A DNA stretch of 64,000 nt from Rhodanobacteraceae bacterium (GCA_003142815.1 PLNP01000053.1:56487-120486), one strand, 5' to 3'. Positions 8,939-17,713 are shown, counted from the stretch's first letter. The notes: generated by a model from the sequence alone, not told the origin. Numbers and translations are program-made.

Positions 8939-9046
8939 GGCACTCAGAGTTTGGGTGCCTTCCGCATTCCCTCCCCTGCGCCAGCGGGGCGGGAATGGGT
9001 GGGGGGATTGATTCGGTCGCTGGATCTGAATTCGTTCCGAATCAAT
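8939..9046 (+). repeat. ~110-bp dispersed three-hairpin element, copy B
   Basis: Same architecture as copies A (4587-4695) and C (53533-53642). It starts with GGCACTCA...TGGGTGCC, has a middle CCCTCCCCTGCGCC / GGGGCGGG hairpin, and ends with a GATTCGG...CCGAATC stem followed by AAT. It sits in the 500-bp interval between the TonB receptor and arginase. The rest of that interval has a 65-codon open frame (8697-8894) with no family resemblance and is best treated as non-coding. Confidence 0.8.
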
Positions 9047-9177
9047 AGCGCGGTCTTGCGCGATGGGCCGTGACGGCGCGCCAGATTTCACCGATCATGC
9101 GCGCCCGTCCCTGTCCAGGAAGGAAGCCACGAGCGGGCGCTGGGTGCCGAGTCGCCAACCGTGCTTCCGGAGTATCC

Positions 9178-10098
9178 ATGCAGACTATTCGTCCGGTTTC
9201 ACTGATCGGCGCGCCGACCGATATCGGCGCCGGTCATCGCGGTGCATCAATGGGCCCGGAGGCGCTGCGCGTCGCCGGTCTCGCCGAGGCGCTGACTGCG
9301 CGTGGTCTCGATGTCGTCGACCGCGGCAACCTCAGCGGCCCGCCCAATCCGTGGCAGCCGCCTGTCGAAGGCTATCGGCACCTGCCTGCGGTGCTGGCCT
9401 GGAACCGCGCCGTCATGCAGGCGATCGGCGCCGAGCTTGCAAACGAGCGCCTGCCGATCCTGCTCGGTGGCGATCACTGCCTCGCGATCGGCTCGATCAC
9501 CGCCGCGGCCCGCCACTGCCGCGAGAGCGGCAAACGCTTGACCGTGCTCTGGCTGGACGCGCACGCCGACTTCAACACCAGTGCGATCACACCCTCGGGC
9601 AACATCCATGGCATGCCGGTCGCGTGCCTGTGCGGCTTCGGGCCACACGAACTGACCGAGATCGGCGGGCACGCGCCGACGCTCACACCCGACTGTATCC
9701 GCCAGATCGGCATCCGCTCGGTCGACACCGGCGAGAAGAGACTCGTGCATGACGTCGGCCTCGACATGTACGACATGCGTTACATCGACGAGGTCGGCAT
9801 GAAGCGTGTGATGGAGGAAGCGCTGCAGAACCTCGGCGCGAACGACCATCTGCACGTCAGTTTCGACATCGATTTCCTCGATCCGGCGATCGCGCCCGGC
9901 GTCGGTACCACGATCCCGGGCGGCCCGAACTACCGCGAGGCGCAGCTGTGCATGGAAATGATCGCCGACAGCGGCTGCCTCGGCTCGCTCGACATTATGG
10001 AATTGAATCCCGCGCTCGACGTGCGCAACCAGACCGCGCAGCTCGCGGTGGATTTGGTCGATAGCTTATTCGGGAAATCGACTCTCATGCGGGATTGA
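9178..10098 (+). CDS. rocF: arginase
   Basis: Hydrolyses L-arginine to ornithine and urea with a binuclear manganese centre. The 306-aa product begins MQTIRPVSLIGAPTDIGAGHRG, the classic arginase N-terminus. It contains the metal-ligand motifs LGGDHCLAIGS, WLDAHADFNT and SFDIDFLDPAIAPGVGT, plus LDIMELNPALD near the end. The start at 9178 follows CCGGAG at a suitable distance; the longer upstream frame is not supported. It converges on the CAP-domain gene, with a 41-bp gap carrying a GTAGGAGCGGC-type hairpin fragment. With PutA at 41.8 kb the organism can plausibly use arginine and proline, though the genes are not linked. Confidence 0.95.
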   Translation: MQTIRPVSLIGAPTDIGAGHRGASMGPEALRVAGLAEALTARGLDVVDRGNLSGPPNPWQPPVEGYRHLPAVLAWNRAVMQAIGAELANERLPILLGGDHCLAIGSITAAARHCRESGKRLTVLWLDAHADFNTSAITPSGNIHGMPVACLCGFGPHELTEIGGHAPTLTPDCIRQIGIRSVDTGEKRLVHDVGLDMYDMRYIDEVGMKRVMEEALQNLGANDHLHVSFDIDFLDPAIAPGVGTTIPGGPNYREAQLCMEMIADSGCLGSLDIMELNPALDVRNQTAQLAVDLVDSLFGKSTLMRD

Positions 10099-10139
10099 CA
10101 GAGACAACCCGTAGGAGCGGCCCTCGAGGGGGCGGGGCG

Positions 10140-11204
10140 CTAGTCGAATCCATCCCTGAAAATGAGATCGCCGAGCACGTACGGATCGATCACGATCACG
10201 TCGTAGCCGATCCTCGACGGTGCACCGCCGCCGGTGATGCCATTGATCGTGACGTGATAGGTCACGTCCGCCGCCGGCTGCGCGTAGGTGACTCCCTGCG
10301 GCTGCCAGACCAGCGTGTTGTCGCCGTAACCGTTCTGGATCGTCTCGTAGCTCGGCACACCAAGCGGCACGCCGTCGCGCGTCATGCTGACCGTCGCAGT
10401 GGTGAAGTCCGCTCCGTTCCATGAGAATGACCAGCGGTTCGAGGATTGCGGCAGCAGTTGCCACGGGACGTAGCCGCGCGAGGGCCATGTCACGCCATTC
10501 GGGGTCGGTGGGCGGGAGCCCCATCCGGCAAACACCCACAGCGCGTTCGCGGCCCACTGCGGGTTGTACGGGATCGAGCCGGAATCCATCTGCGCCTGTG
10601 GCGGATAGAGAACCCAGCGACGGTGACCGACTGCCGTGTTGTTGGTGCCCAAGTCGTCCATGTACAGATCGACCGCGCCTGTGCCGGCGGCCGCGTTGTT
10701 TCCATAACCTAGCGCGATGTTGGAATTGCCGGCACCGTCGTGGCCCGCCTGGGTCCAGCAGATCCAGCTGCTTGGCGGGTCGTGGCTGAGGTTCTGGTTT
10801 GCACTGAAGATCAGGGCTGCGGCTTGCGTATCAGCTGCGTCGGTGCCTCCGAGCAGCGTGATATTGCCGGGCAGGCCAGCCAGTGCGCGGTAGAAATTCA
10901 CACGGTCGATCGTCGCTTGACGGTAGGCCGTGCTGGTCGTGCCGGGCGAGCAGGCGCCGATATTGCCGTTCCAGGCAGACGGCACCGCCGCTTGCGGCAG
11001 ATACACCGTCTGGTAGGCGCCTGCGACTTGGCTGCGGTTCTGCGGATCGATCACGACGGTTGCCGGCGCGTAAGGTCCCGGCACCATCGCGACGTACGAG
11101 GATGCGTTGAGTTGCGGCGCAGGGCCGAGCTCGGCGAGCTCGTTCGTGGCGATCGCGGAGCTGGCTGTCGCACAGAGTGCGAGCGCAAGGAGGTGGCGCA
11201 TCAT
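10140..11204 (-). CDS. exported CAP (SCP/PR1-like) domain protein with C-terminal F-x-DGF-D motif
   Basis: 354-aa protein with an N-terminal signal peptide (LLALALCATASSAIA). A CAP-like core follows: QATIDRVNFYRALAGLP, then AADTQAAALIFSANQNLSH, and the later VGHRRWVLYP. This matches the helix-rich CAP fold with a conserved second-half HRRW segment. The C-terminal ~80 residues are beta-rich. The last residues are GDLIFRDGFD followed by the stop. The same short motif appears at the end of the delta-60 protein (16309-17713) and after the signal peptide of the esterase (38654-39526). Role unknown; CAP proteins are often extracellular. It stands alone on the minus strand, convergent with arginase. 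Confidence 0.75.
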   Translation of the reverse strand: MMRHLLALALCATASSAIATNELAELGPAPQLNASSYVAMVPGPYAPATVVIDPQNRSQVAGAYQTVYLPQAAVPSAWNGNIGACSPGTTSTAYRQATIDRVNFYRALAGLPGNITLLGGTDAADTQAAALIFSANQNLSHDPPSSWICWTQAGHDGAGNSNIALGYGNNAAAGTGAVDLYMDDLGTNNTAVGHRRWVLYPPQAQMDSGSIPYNPQWAANALWVFAGWGSRPPTPNGVTWPSRGYVPWQLLPQSSNRWSFSWNGADFTTATVSMTRDGVPLGVPSYETIQNGYGDNTLVWQPQGVTYAQPAADVTYHVTINGITGGGAPSRIGYDVIVIDPYVLGDLIFRDGFD

Positions 11205-11259
11205 CGCTTCCTCGGGAATGCGGGAGCGTGACGCTTGCAGATTGACCGTTGCGATTCCG

Positions 11260-11610
11260 TCAACGCGGTCTGAAAAACCGGTTATCCAGAGCCGCTGCCG
11301 AGCGATTCGGCGTCGCGGAACAGCGACCAGCGCCGGGGTAGCCGCGCACGCGCACGCCGAACGCGACGTTCTCGAACACGGAGAGGTGATTGAAAAGTGC
11401 GTGGTGCTGGAACACGAAATCGACGCGGCGCTTGCGCGCGCTGACCGCGGTCACGTCGCGGCCCTCGAAGCGCACCGTGCCGCGATCCGGGAACTCGAGG
11501 CCGGCGGTCACGCGCAGCAGCGTGGTCTTGCCGCAACCGGACGGTCCGAGCAGGGCGAGCAGCCCGCCGGATTTGATCGAGAGGTTGATGCCGTCGAGCG
11601 CGAGCGCGCG
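11260..11610 (-). pseudogene. truncated CysA-like ABC transporter ATPase fragment
   Basis: The minus-strand frame reads [18 protein letters not shown], then the Walker [51 protein letters not shown] and VRVRGYP. This is the N-terminal third of a sulfate/molybdate-type (CysA-like) ATPase including the Q-loop. It then runs into unrelated sequence and stops. The signature motif, Walker B and C-terminal domain are absent, and no start codon of its own is preserved because the frame runs back into a TonB-receptor fragment. Clearly a gene remnant, not a working ATPase. Confidence 0.85.
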
Positions 11611-11829
11611 AGATAGCTCGGCGAGAACGCGGGCTTGTTGCCGAGATTGGCCGGATTGCGCGTCGAGGTGAATTCGGCGTTGAGCAGGCCCAGGTTCGCG
11701 AACACGGAAAGATGGCGCGTCGTGTGCGGATCCTGCACGGCGAGGAAATCATAGTCGATCTGGCCTTCGAAACCGCGATGCCGGGTGTCGCCGGTGTTCA
11801 CGTTGATCGTGTTGCCGAGTTCGGCCGCC
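11601..11829 (-). pseudogene. TonB-dependent receptor fragment joined to the CysA-like remnant
   Basis: The minus-strand frame directly after a TAG at 11827-11829 reads AAELGNTINVNTGDTRHRG, then [22 protein letters not shown] and [11 protein letters not shown]. These are typical of late beta-barrel strands of TonB-dependent receptors. It ends abruptly at about 11610, where the DNA continues in another frame as an ABC ATPase. Plug domain, earlier strands and the C-terminal strand are missing. The abrupt joining of two internal gene pieces indicates a deletion or recombination. No transposase or repeat is visible at the junction. Confidence 0.8.
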
Positions 11830-11887
11830 TAGACCCGCACGCGCTCCCAGCAGACGCAAATCGCGGCGTCTGCCGATTGCAGCGTTT

Positions 11888-12718
11888 TCAGCGCGACGCA
11901 GGCGGATCGGGCACGAACGCGCCCGGAAACGGTCGCGACTCGTTGCGCACGATCGGTCGCTCGATGATGCCCTGCGCGACGAGGTTCGCGTAGCTGTCGT
12001 ACCAGATTGCGACGGTCTCGGCAGGCCGGTGCGAAGCGCGCTCGAACGTGGTCGTGTCGACGTGCGCGTATTCGCGTGCGCCGTGGCCAGTGCCGAGGCG
12101 TTCGTCGCGGCGCGCGAAGGCTTCGGCCTTCGCCTGCGGCTTCGGTTGCGCCGGCGACGCCGGCATTGCGGCGCCCGCGGCCGCGGAATCGGCGCGCTGT
12201 GCTTCGGCGTCCATCGGCGCAGACGCCGGCGCAGGCGGTGCCGCCTCGCGCACGATCTCCCCGCGCTGGCGCCAGACCGGCGTGCGCTCGGTGAACACCG
12301 CGACGCCGATCACGCCGACGTTGGCCGGCCGGCCGGTGCGCGCCGCGTAGCTGTTCGGCAGCGCGGTGAAGTTGAATTGCGCGACCTCGTCGAGATTCTT
12401 GCGCCAGCCACTGATTTCCGCCGACTCGAAAGGTGCGAGCACGTAACCGGTCTGGTCCGGGCTGCCGGTCTCGCCGCTGACCGCATTGACGCCGTCGACG
12501 CTGAGCACGGCAAGAACCCGCCCGCCGCTGCGGTTGGTCAGGCGCACCGAATAGCGATGGCCGGGCGTGCCAGCGACATAGAGCTTGCCGCGGTCGGCAT
12601 AGGTGGACAGCGTCGCGCCGGTGTCGCGGTCGACGACAGTGAGATCGAGCAAGTTGTCGGCGCGCGCGGACGCGGCGATCGAAGCGGCAAGCAGGGCGGC
12701 ACAAAGCAGGATACGCAT
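11888..12718 (-). CDS. exported protein of unknown function
   Basis: 276 aa with a signal peptide (LLCAALLAASIAASARA). A beta-rich N-terminal half follows (LLDLTVVDRDTGATLS, HRYSVRLTNRSGGRVLAVLSVDGVNAVSG). A central Pro/Ala-rich linker occupies about residues 158-200. The conserved-looking C-terminus has GTGHGAREYAHVDTTTFERAS and ETVAIWYDSYANLVAQGII. The start at 12718 is decided by a strong ribosome site, GGAGGTGA, seven bases upstream on the minus strand. I do not recognise a named domain; the C-terminal part looks conserved rather than random. Divergent from trpS, with 111 bp between starts. Confidence 0.75.
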   Translation of the reverse strand: MRILLCAALLAASIAASARADNLLDLTVVDRDTGATLSTYADRGKLYVAGTPGHRYSVRLTNRSGGRVLAVLSVDGVNAVSGETGSPDQTGYVLAPFESAEISGWRKNLDEVAQFNFTALPNSYAARTGRPANVGVIGVAVFTERTPVWRQRGEIVREAAPPAPASAPMDAEAQRADSAAAGAAMPASPAQPKPQAKAEAFARRDERLGTGHGAREYAHVDTTTFERASHRPAETVAIWYDSYANLVAQGIIERPIVRNESRPFPGAFVPDPPASR

Positions 12719-12829
12719 GGTTCACCTCCGGGTTGGTGAGCCATACAACGCGGCCTCGGGGCGCACGGGGTTAAGCCGGCACACGGCTTCCCGTACACTC
12801 GCAGGCCGTTTCCCTTGAAGTTCCCCGCG

Positions 12830-14206
12830 ATGACCGAGAAGCGCCGGATCCTGACCGGCATCACCACATCCGGCACGCCGCACCTAGGCAACTACGTCGG
12901 CGCGATCCGCCCGGCGATCGCGGCGAGCCGTCGCGATGATGTCGAATCGTTCTACTTCCTCGCCGATTACCACTCGCTGATCAAGTGCGGCGAGCCCGAG
13001 CGCGTGCAGCAGTCCACGCTGGAGATCGCCGCGTCGTGGCTCGCCTGCGGACTCGATCCGGACAAGGTGTTCTTCTACCGCCAGTCGGATATTCCGCAGA
13101 TTCCGGAACTGACCTGGTTGCTGACCTGCGTGACCGCGAAAGGCCTGCTCAACCGCGCGCATGCTTACAAGGCCGCGGTCGATCAGAACAACGATGCCGG
13201 CCAGGACGCAGAATCGGGAATTACCGCAGGCCTGTACATGTACCCGGTATTGATGGCCGCGGACATCCTGATCTTCAACGCGCACGAGGTGCCGGTCGGG
13301 CGCGACCAGATCCAGCATATCGAGATGGCGCGCGATATCGCGCAGCGTTTCAATTACTGGTACGACGTGGAACTCCTTAAGAAGCAGGCGACGTTCACGC
13401 TGCCCGAAGCGAAGATTGAGGAGAACGTCGCGACGCTGCCCGGCACCGACGGGCGCAAGATGTCTAAGAGCTACAACAACACGATCCCATTGTGGCTGCC
13501 GGCGAAGGATCTGAAGAAGGCGATCCTCGGCATCGTCACCGACTCGCGCGCTCCGGGCGAGCCGAAGGATCCGGACAGCTCGAACATCTTCGCTATCTAT
13601 CAGGCGTTTGCGAGCGCGGACGAGACTGTCGCGATGCGCCAGGCCTTCGCCAACGGCATCGGTTGGGGCGACGCGAAGCAGAAGCTGTTCGAGCGCGTCG
13701 ACGCCGAACTCACTGTGCCTCGCGCACGCTACGAAGAGTTGATTGATAAGCCCGAATTCATCGAACAGCAGCTGCGGGCTGGCGCGGACAAGGCGAAAAA
13801 ACGCAGCGAACCTCTGATGGAGAAGCTGCGCTGGGCGGTTGGCGTACGCAGGCTGAGTGATTCGGCATTGCCCACGACTGCTGAACGTGAATGGGTCAAT
13901 TTCAATAAAGCTTTGTCGCCGCCGCAACTCAAGAGCTATCGCGAAGCCGACGGCAAGTTCTATTTCAAGCTGGCTTCAGGCGATGGCACTTTGTTGTTGC
14001 AGAGCCGCGCGTTTGATACACCCAAGGAAGCTGGCCGGCTCAGCGCGGCGTTGGTCGATGCCGGGGACGATCCGCGGGAGGTTGACGCGTTGTTGCGGCA
14101 GAGTGCACCGCTGGGCGAACCGGCGTTGCCTACCGACGTGATCAAAGCCGCACTCACGCATCTGAAAGCCGACAAGGTCGCGAAGGAGCGTGCAAAGTCG
14201 GGTTGA
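12830..14206 (+). CDS. trpS: tryptophanyl-tRNA synthetase with C-terminal DUF1508-like extension
   Basis: Class I aminoacyl-tRNA synthetase charging tRNA-Trp. The HIGH-equivalent is TPHLGNYVGA and the KMSKS loop is GRKMSKSYNN. The substrate-binding phrases GLYMYPVLMAADIL and VGRDQIQHIEMARDIAQRFN are present. From the ATG at 12830 the product is 458 aa, against ~330-340 for a standard bacterial TrpS. The extra C-terminal part (from about residue 345) contains YREADGKFYFKLASGDGT and LLLQSRAFDTPKEAG (about 368-400), which resembles a YegP/DUF1508 repeat. TTG at 12815 would add five residues; ATG is preferred. lpxO follows closely. Confidence 0.95.
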   Translation: MTEKRRILTGITTSGTPHLGNYVGAIRPAIAASRRDDVESFYFLADYHSLIKCGEPERVQQSTLEIAASWLACGLDPDKVFFYRQSDIPQIPELTWLLTCVTAKGLLNRAHAYKAAVDQNNDAGQDAESGITAGLYMYPVLMAADILIFNAHEVPVGRDQIQHIEMARDIAQRFNYWYDVELLKKQATFTLPEAKIEENVATLPGTDGRKMSKSYNNTIPLWLPAKDLKKAILGIVTDSRAPGEPKDPDSSNIFAIYQAFASADETVAMRQAFANGIGWGDAKQKLFERVDAELTVPRARYEELIDKPEFIEQQLRAGADKAKKRSEPLMEKLRWAVGVRRLSDSALPTTAEREWVNFNKALSPPQLKSYREADGKFYFKLASGDGTLLLQSRAFDTPKEAGRLSAALVDAGDDPREVDALLRQSAPLGEPALPTDVIKAALTHLKADKVAKERAKSG

Positions 14207-14258
14207 CGCCGACCGGCGTATCCTGCGCTCTTCCGCAGCGCTATCCACACTATTCACC

Positions 14259-15200
14259 GTGCCACATCTCTCGCTGCGCCTGATCCTGCTCGCCTTCGCT
14301 GTGCTGTACGTGCTCAGCGTGCTCTACGTACACCTGCGCGGGCGCGTGCGGCTGCATTTCCGGCGCCAGTTGTTCGGCCATTCGGGCCTGTTCGCGCCGT
14401 ACAACGTGCTGATGTATGCCTTCTCGGCGGTGCGCGGCAAACCGATCCTCGATCGCGCGCAGTTTCCGCAGCTAGATCCCTTGCGCGATGGCTGGCGCGC
14501 TATCCGCGAGGAGGCGTTGCACTTGTTCGACGAGGGTTACATCCGCGCCGCGGAAAAGCACAACGACGCGAGTTTCGGTTCGTTCTTCAAGGAAGGCTGG
14601 AAGCGTTTTTGCCTGACGTGGTACGGCGACCCGCTGCCGTCCGCACACGCGTTGTGCCCAAAGACGGTCGCGCTGCTGGTGACGATTCCGCAGGTCAAGG
14701 CCGCGATGTTCGCGCTGCTGCCGCCGGGCAGCAAACTCAATCCACACCGCGATCCGTTCGCCGGTTCCCTGCGCTATCACCTCGGCCTCATCACGCCGAA
14801 CTCCGACGACTGCCTGATCTTCGTCGACGGCCAGCCGTATTCCTGGCGCGACGGTGAGGACATCGTGTTCGACGAGACCTTCGTGCACTGGGCCGCGAAC
14901 AACACCGACCAGACCCGCGTGATCCTGTTCTGCGACGTCGAGCGGCCACTGCGCACGCCGATCGTGCGCGGCATCAACCGTTTCGTCAGCGGTGTGCTCG
15001 GCCGCGCGACCGCGACCCAAAACGTCGCGACCGAGCGCGTCGGCGCGGTCAACCGGCTGTATGCGTTCGCGCACCGCGCCGGAGAATCGAAGAAGCGATT
15101 CAAGCGCGCTTATCCGCGCAGTTATCGCGTAGCGAGGATCGCGCTGATCGCACTCGTGCTCGGCTGGCTGCTGCTGCCGCTCAGCATGCTGCACACTTGA
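14259..15200 (+). CDS. lpxO: LpxO-like Fe(II)/2-oxoglutarate lipid A hydroxylase
   Basis: Member of the aspartyl/asparaginyl beta-hydroxylase fold. The LpxO branch adds a 2-hydroxyl to a lipid A secondary acyl chain at the inner membrane. The 313-aa product has an N-terminal membrane helix (LRLILLAFAVLYVLSVLYV). The LpxO-typical region LFGHSGLFAPYNVLMYAFS and SFFKEGWKRFCLTWYGD follows, then the iron-binding HRDPFAGSLRYHLGL and the distal histidine plus 2-oxoglutarate region ETFVHWAANNTDQTR. A C-terminal helix (IALIALVLGWLLLPL) ends the protein. The start is taken as GTG 14259, giving the helix at the N-terminus; GTG 14190 overlaps trpS and is less likely. Confidence 0.82.
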   Translation: MPHLSLRLILLAFAVLYVLSVLYVHLRGRVRLHFRRQLFGHSGLFAPYNVLMYAFSAVRGKPILDRAQFPQLDPLRDGWRAIREEALHLFDEGYIRAAEKHNDASFGSFFKEGWKRFCLTWYGDPLPSAHALCPKTVALLVTIPQVKAAMFALLPPGSKLNPHRDPFAGSLRYHLGLITPNSDDCLIFVDGQPYSWRDGEDIVFDETFVHWAANNTDQTRVILFCDVERPLRTPIVRGINRFVSGVLGRATATQNVATERVGAVNRLYAFAHRAGESKKRFKRAYPRSYRVARIALIALVLGWLLLPLSMLHT

Positions 15201-15227
15201 GGCATCTGCATCGCGACGAAAGAAACA

Positions 15228-15257
15228 TCGTCGTCCTGGCGAACGCCGGGATGACGA
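15228..15257. repeat. CGTC(G)TCC-type palindromic repeat in convergent gap
   Basis: A single unit of the family CGTCNTCCxGGCGAA(N)GCCGGGATGACG lies in the 73-bp gap between convergent lpxO and dusB. Other units occur at 6041-6064, 35379-35401, 35432-35455 and 52564-52593. The position between converging genes suits a bidirectional transcription stop, which is inference. Confidence 0.6.
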
Positions 15258-15273
15258 GAGGTGGTGAAGCGCG

Positions 15274-16272
15274 TCAGGCGGCGACAGCGAAGCTCGGCGA
15301 AGCCGCTTCCGCCAGCGCATCGAAATACTCACGCGTCAGGCGCAGCTGCTCGGCCGCGCTCTCGGCGCGATTGACGATCGCGCGGAATGCGGCATTTTCC
15401 GGCCGATCCTTTGCGTACCAGCCAAGATGCTTGCGCGCGATGCGCACGCCTTGTGGTTCGCCGTAGAACACGTAGAGATCATCGAGATGGTCGAGCAGGA
15501 TGTCGCGTACCTCACGCGGCTCCGGCGCCGAAATCTTCTCGCCGGTCGCAAGATAATGCACGATCTCACGGAAGATCCACGGCCTGCCCTGCGCCGCGCG
15601 GCCGATCATCACGGCATCGCATTTCGTATAGTCGAGCACGAAGCGTGCCTTTTCGGGCGAATCGATGTTGCCGTTCGCGAACACCGGAATCCGGCTCGCC
15701 GCCTTGATCGCCGCGATCGTGTCGTATTCGGCTTCGCCCACGTAAAGGTCCGCGCGGGTGCGTCCGTGCACCGCGAGTGCGGCGATGCCGGCGTCTTCGG
15801 CGATCCGCGCGATGCGAATGCCGTTACGGTTATTCCGATTCCAGCCGGTGCGGATCTTCAAGGTCACCGGCACCTCCACTGCTGCGACGACCGCGGCAAG
15901 GATTCGCGCGACCAGCGCCTCGTCCTGCAGCAGCGCGCTGCCCGACCACACGTTGCAGACCTTCTTCGCCGGGCAGCCCATGTTGATGTCGACGATTTGC
16001 GCGCCGTGGTCGACGTTGTAGCGCGCGGCCTCGGCGAGCATCGCCGGGTCGTAGCCGGCGATCTGCACGCTGACCGGATCGGGCTCGCCGACATGATCCA
16101 TGCGCTTGAGGGATTTGCGCGTCGTCCACAAGCGCGGATCGGCCGTGGTCATCTCGGACACGGCCAAGCCGGCGCCGAGCCGCTTGCACAGCTGGCGGAA
16201 CGGCTTGTCGGTGACGCCGGCCATCGGCGCGAGCATGACTGGCGGGGTTATGGAATAGGGGCCGATGCGCAT
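15274..16272 (-). CDS. dusB: tRNA-dihydrouridine synthase DusB
   Basis: FMN enzyme reducing uridine to dihydrouridine in the tRNA D-loop. The 332-aa product begins MRIGPYSITPPVMLAPMAGV. It shows SVQIAGYDPAMLAEAA, the catalytic-cysteine region DINMGCPAKKVCN, VTLKIRTGW, ALAVHGRTRADLY, VFANGNIDSPEKA and MIGRAAQGRPWIF, all DusB-type. In many gammaproteobacteria dusB is followed by fis. Here the downstream side is the convergent lpxO, so no fis is adjacent. Confidence 0.95.
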   Translation of the reverse strand: MRIGPYSITPPVMLAPMAGVTDKPFRQLCKRLGAGLAVSEMTTADPRLWTTRKSLKRMDHVGEPDPVSVQIAGYDPAMLAEAARYNVDHGAQIVDINMGCPAKKVCNVWSGSALLQDEALVARILAAVVAAVEVPVTLKIRTGWNRNNRNGIRIARIAEDAGIAALAVHGRTRADLYVGEAEYDTIAAIKAASRIPVFANGNIDSPEKARFVLDYTKCDAVMIGRAAQGRPWIFREIVHYLATGEKISAPEPREVRDILLDHLDDLYVFYGEPQGVRIARKHLGWYAKDRPENAAFRAIVNRAESAAEQLRLTREYFDALAEAASPSFAVAA

Positions 16273-16308
16273 CCGCGCATTCTAACGTGCCCCGTCCGCG
16301 CGCCAGCC

Positions 16309-17713
16309 TCAGCGCCCGTCGAAGCCGTCGGCGAACACGGTTTCGTGGTCGGCCAGGATGCGCATCACCGCGAAATGCGGGGTCGTGTCCGGCCCCGGGT
16401 TCGGCAGGCTGCCGGCGACGACGAGTTTGCCGTCGGGCTGCAGTACGACGCGACCCGCGCTGAAGTGGCGGCCGTCGCCGATGTCGATGATGACAGCGCC
16501 GCCATCGCCGAAGTCCGCCTGCGGATGGCCTTGCGCATCGAAACGTGCGAGGACGACGCCGAGACCACCGCCGTAGGGCTCTGTCAGCCGGCCGGCGACC
16601 AGCCATCCGTCTTCGCGCGTCGGCGCAATCAACGAAGGTTCCGGATAGCCCTGCGCCAGCGGGATTGTGGCGATGCCGTCGGTGCCGAAACCGGTGTCCG
16701 GGCTGCCGTCGTCCAGACGCCGCGCCAAGAACAGCGCGTATGCGCCCGATCCGGTTGCATAAGCACCGGCGACCAGCATGCCGCCCGCGGGCAATGGTCG
16801 TAACGCGGAGGCCTCGCCCTCGCTCAAGCCGAGTTGCACCCGCGAATACTGACCGAAGCTGTCGTCATAACCGCCGTCGACGGGTGCTCGGTAGAGAGCG
16901 GCGTCCTGCGGAATCGGCTGCGCGACGACTCCTGCGGTCAGGATTCGCTGCGAAGCATCGAACGCGAGCGCCAGCGGAGAGTTGAACAGGCTGTTGTCTC
17001 GGTGGAGGAATATTCGGATCGGCCCAGAAAATGGTCAGGTAAGAACCGCCGCCGAAGAAGCTGGAATCAAGTTGTCCTTGTGACGTCAGTCGCGCCAGAC
17101 CAAGCCACCAATCCAATGTTGACGAGCCGTTGTGCAGCTCTGCGACCATGCCCGCCACGGCGATGCGTCCCTGTGCATCGACGGTGAGCAGTCGGCCGTA
17201 GTCGATGTTGGCGAACGAGCCGAGGCTGAAGTGCGCGCTGCCGTTGCGACCGAAGCTTGGATCGAGCGCGCCGGTCGTGTCCACGCGGGCCAACGCGAAC
17301 TGCGAATTGACGCCGTAAAATCCAAAGTGCGCTTCGCCGAGACTTACGACGGAGCCATCGCCGAGCACCGCGAGGTCGTTGATCGTGTCCGCGCTGTTGC
17401 TGCCGATACCGTCGAGATCGAAGTCGATCAGGCGGAAGCCACCACCATCTGAGGCGTAGGTCGCATCGAGCGTACCGTCTGGCACCAGGCGGAACAACGC
17501 GAAGTCCGCATTGCCATAGACGCCGATCGCGCTGCCGCCGGCGAGGATGCGGCCCGCACTATCCAAGCCGACCGCGTTGGCGGAGGCCGAGCCCGCAGGC
17601 CAGCCGATCTCCACGATCCCGCCATTGCCGAACGTGGGATCGAGCGCTCCGTCTCCAGCGTACGCCACGCCAGGGACCAACGCGATCACAAGGATCAGGC
17701 CGGTGATGCGCAT
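16309..17713 (-). pseudogene. delta-60 repeat exported protein broken by one frameshift
   Basis: The 5' part (from 17713) encodes a signal peptide (LILVIALVPGVAYA) and repeats such as GALDPTFGNGGIVEIG and GALDPSFGRNGSAHFSLG, matching the delta-60 beta-propeller-like repeat. Near 17000-17030 the frame shifts by one base. After that the other frame continues the same protein (NSLFNSPLALAFDASQRILT, SPDTGFGTDGIATIPL, HPQADFGDGGAVIIDI) to the stop at 16309. The protein ends in TVFADGFDGR, the F-x-DGF-[DE] motif also seen in two other exported proteins. Without the shift the product would be about 468 aa. The break may be a real pseudogene, a programmed shift or a base-call error in the stretch around ATTCCTCCACCGAGAC (minus strand). 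Confidence 0.8.

Noticed and set aside
15427-16803. 458-codon plus-strand frame over dusB and the delta-60 gene
   Set aside because: It spans two real minus-strand genes and has no recognisable motif.
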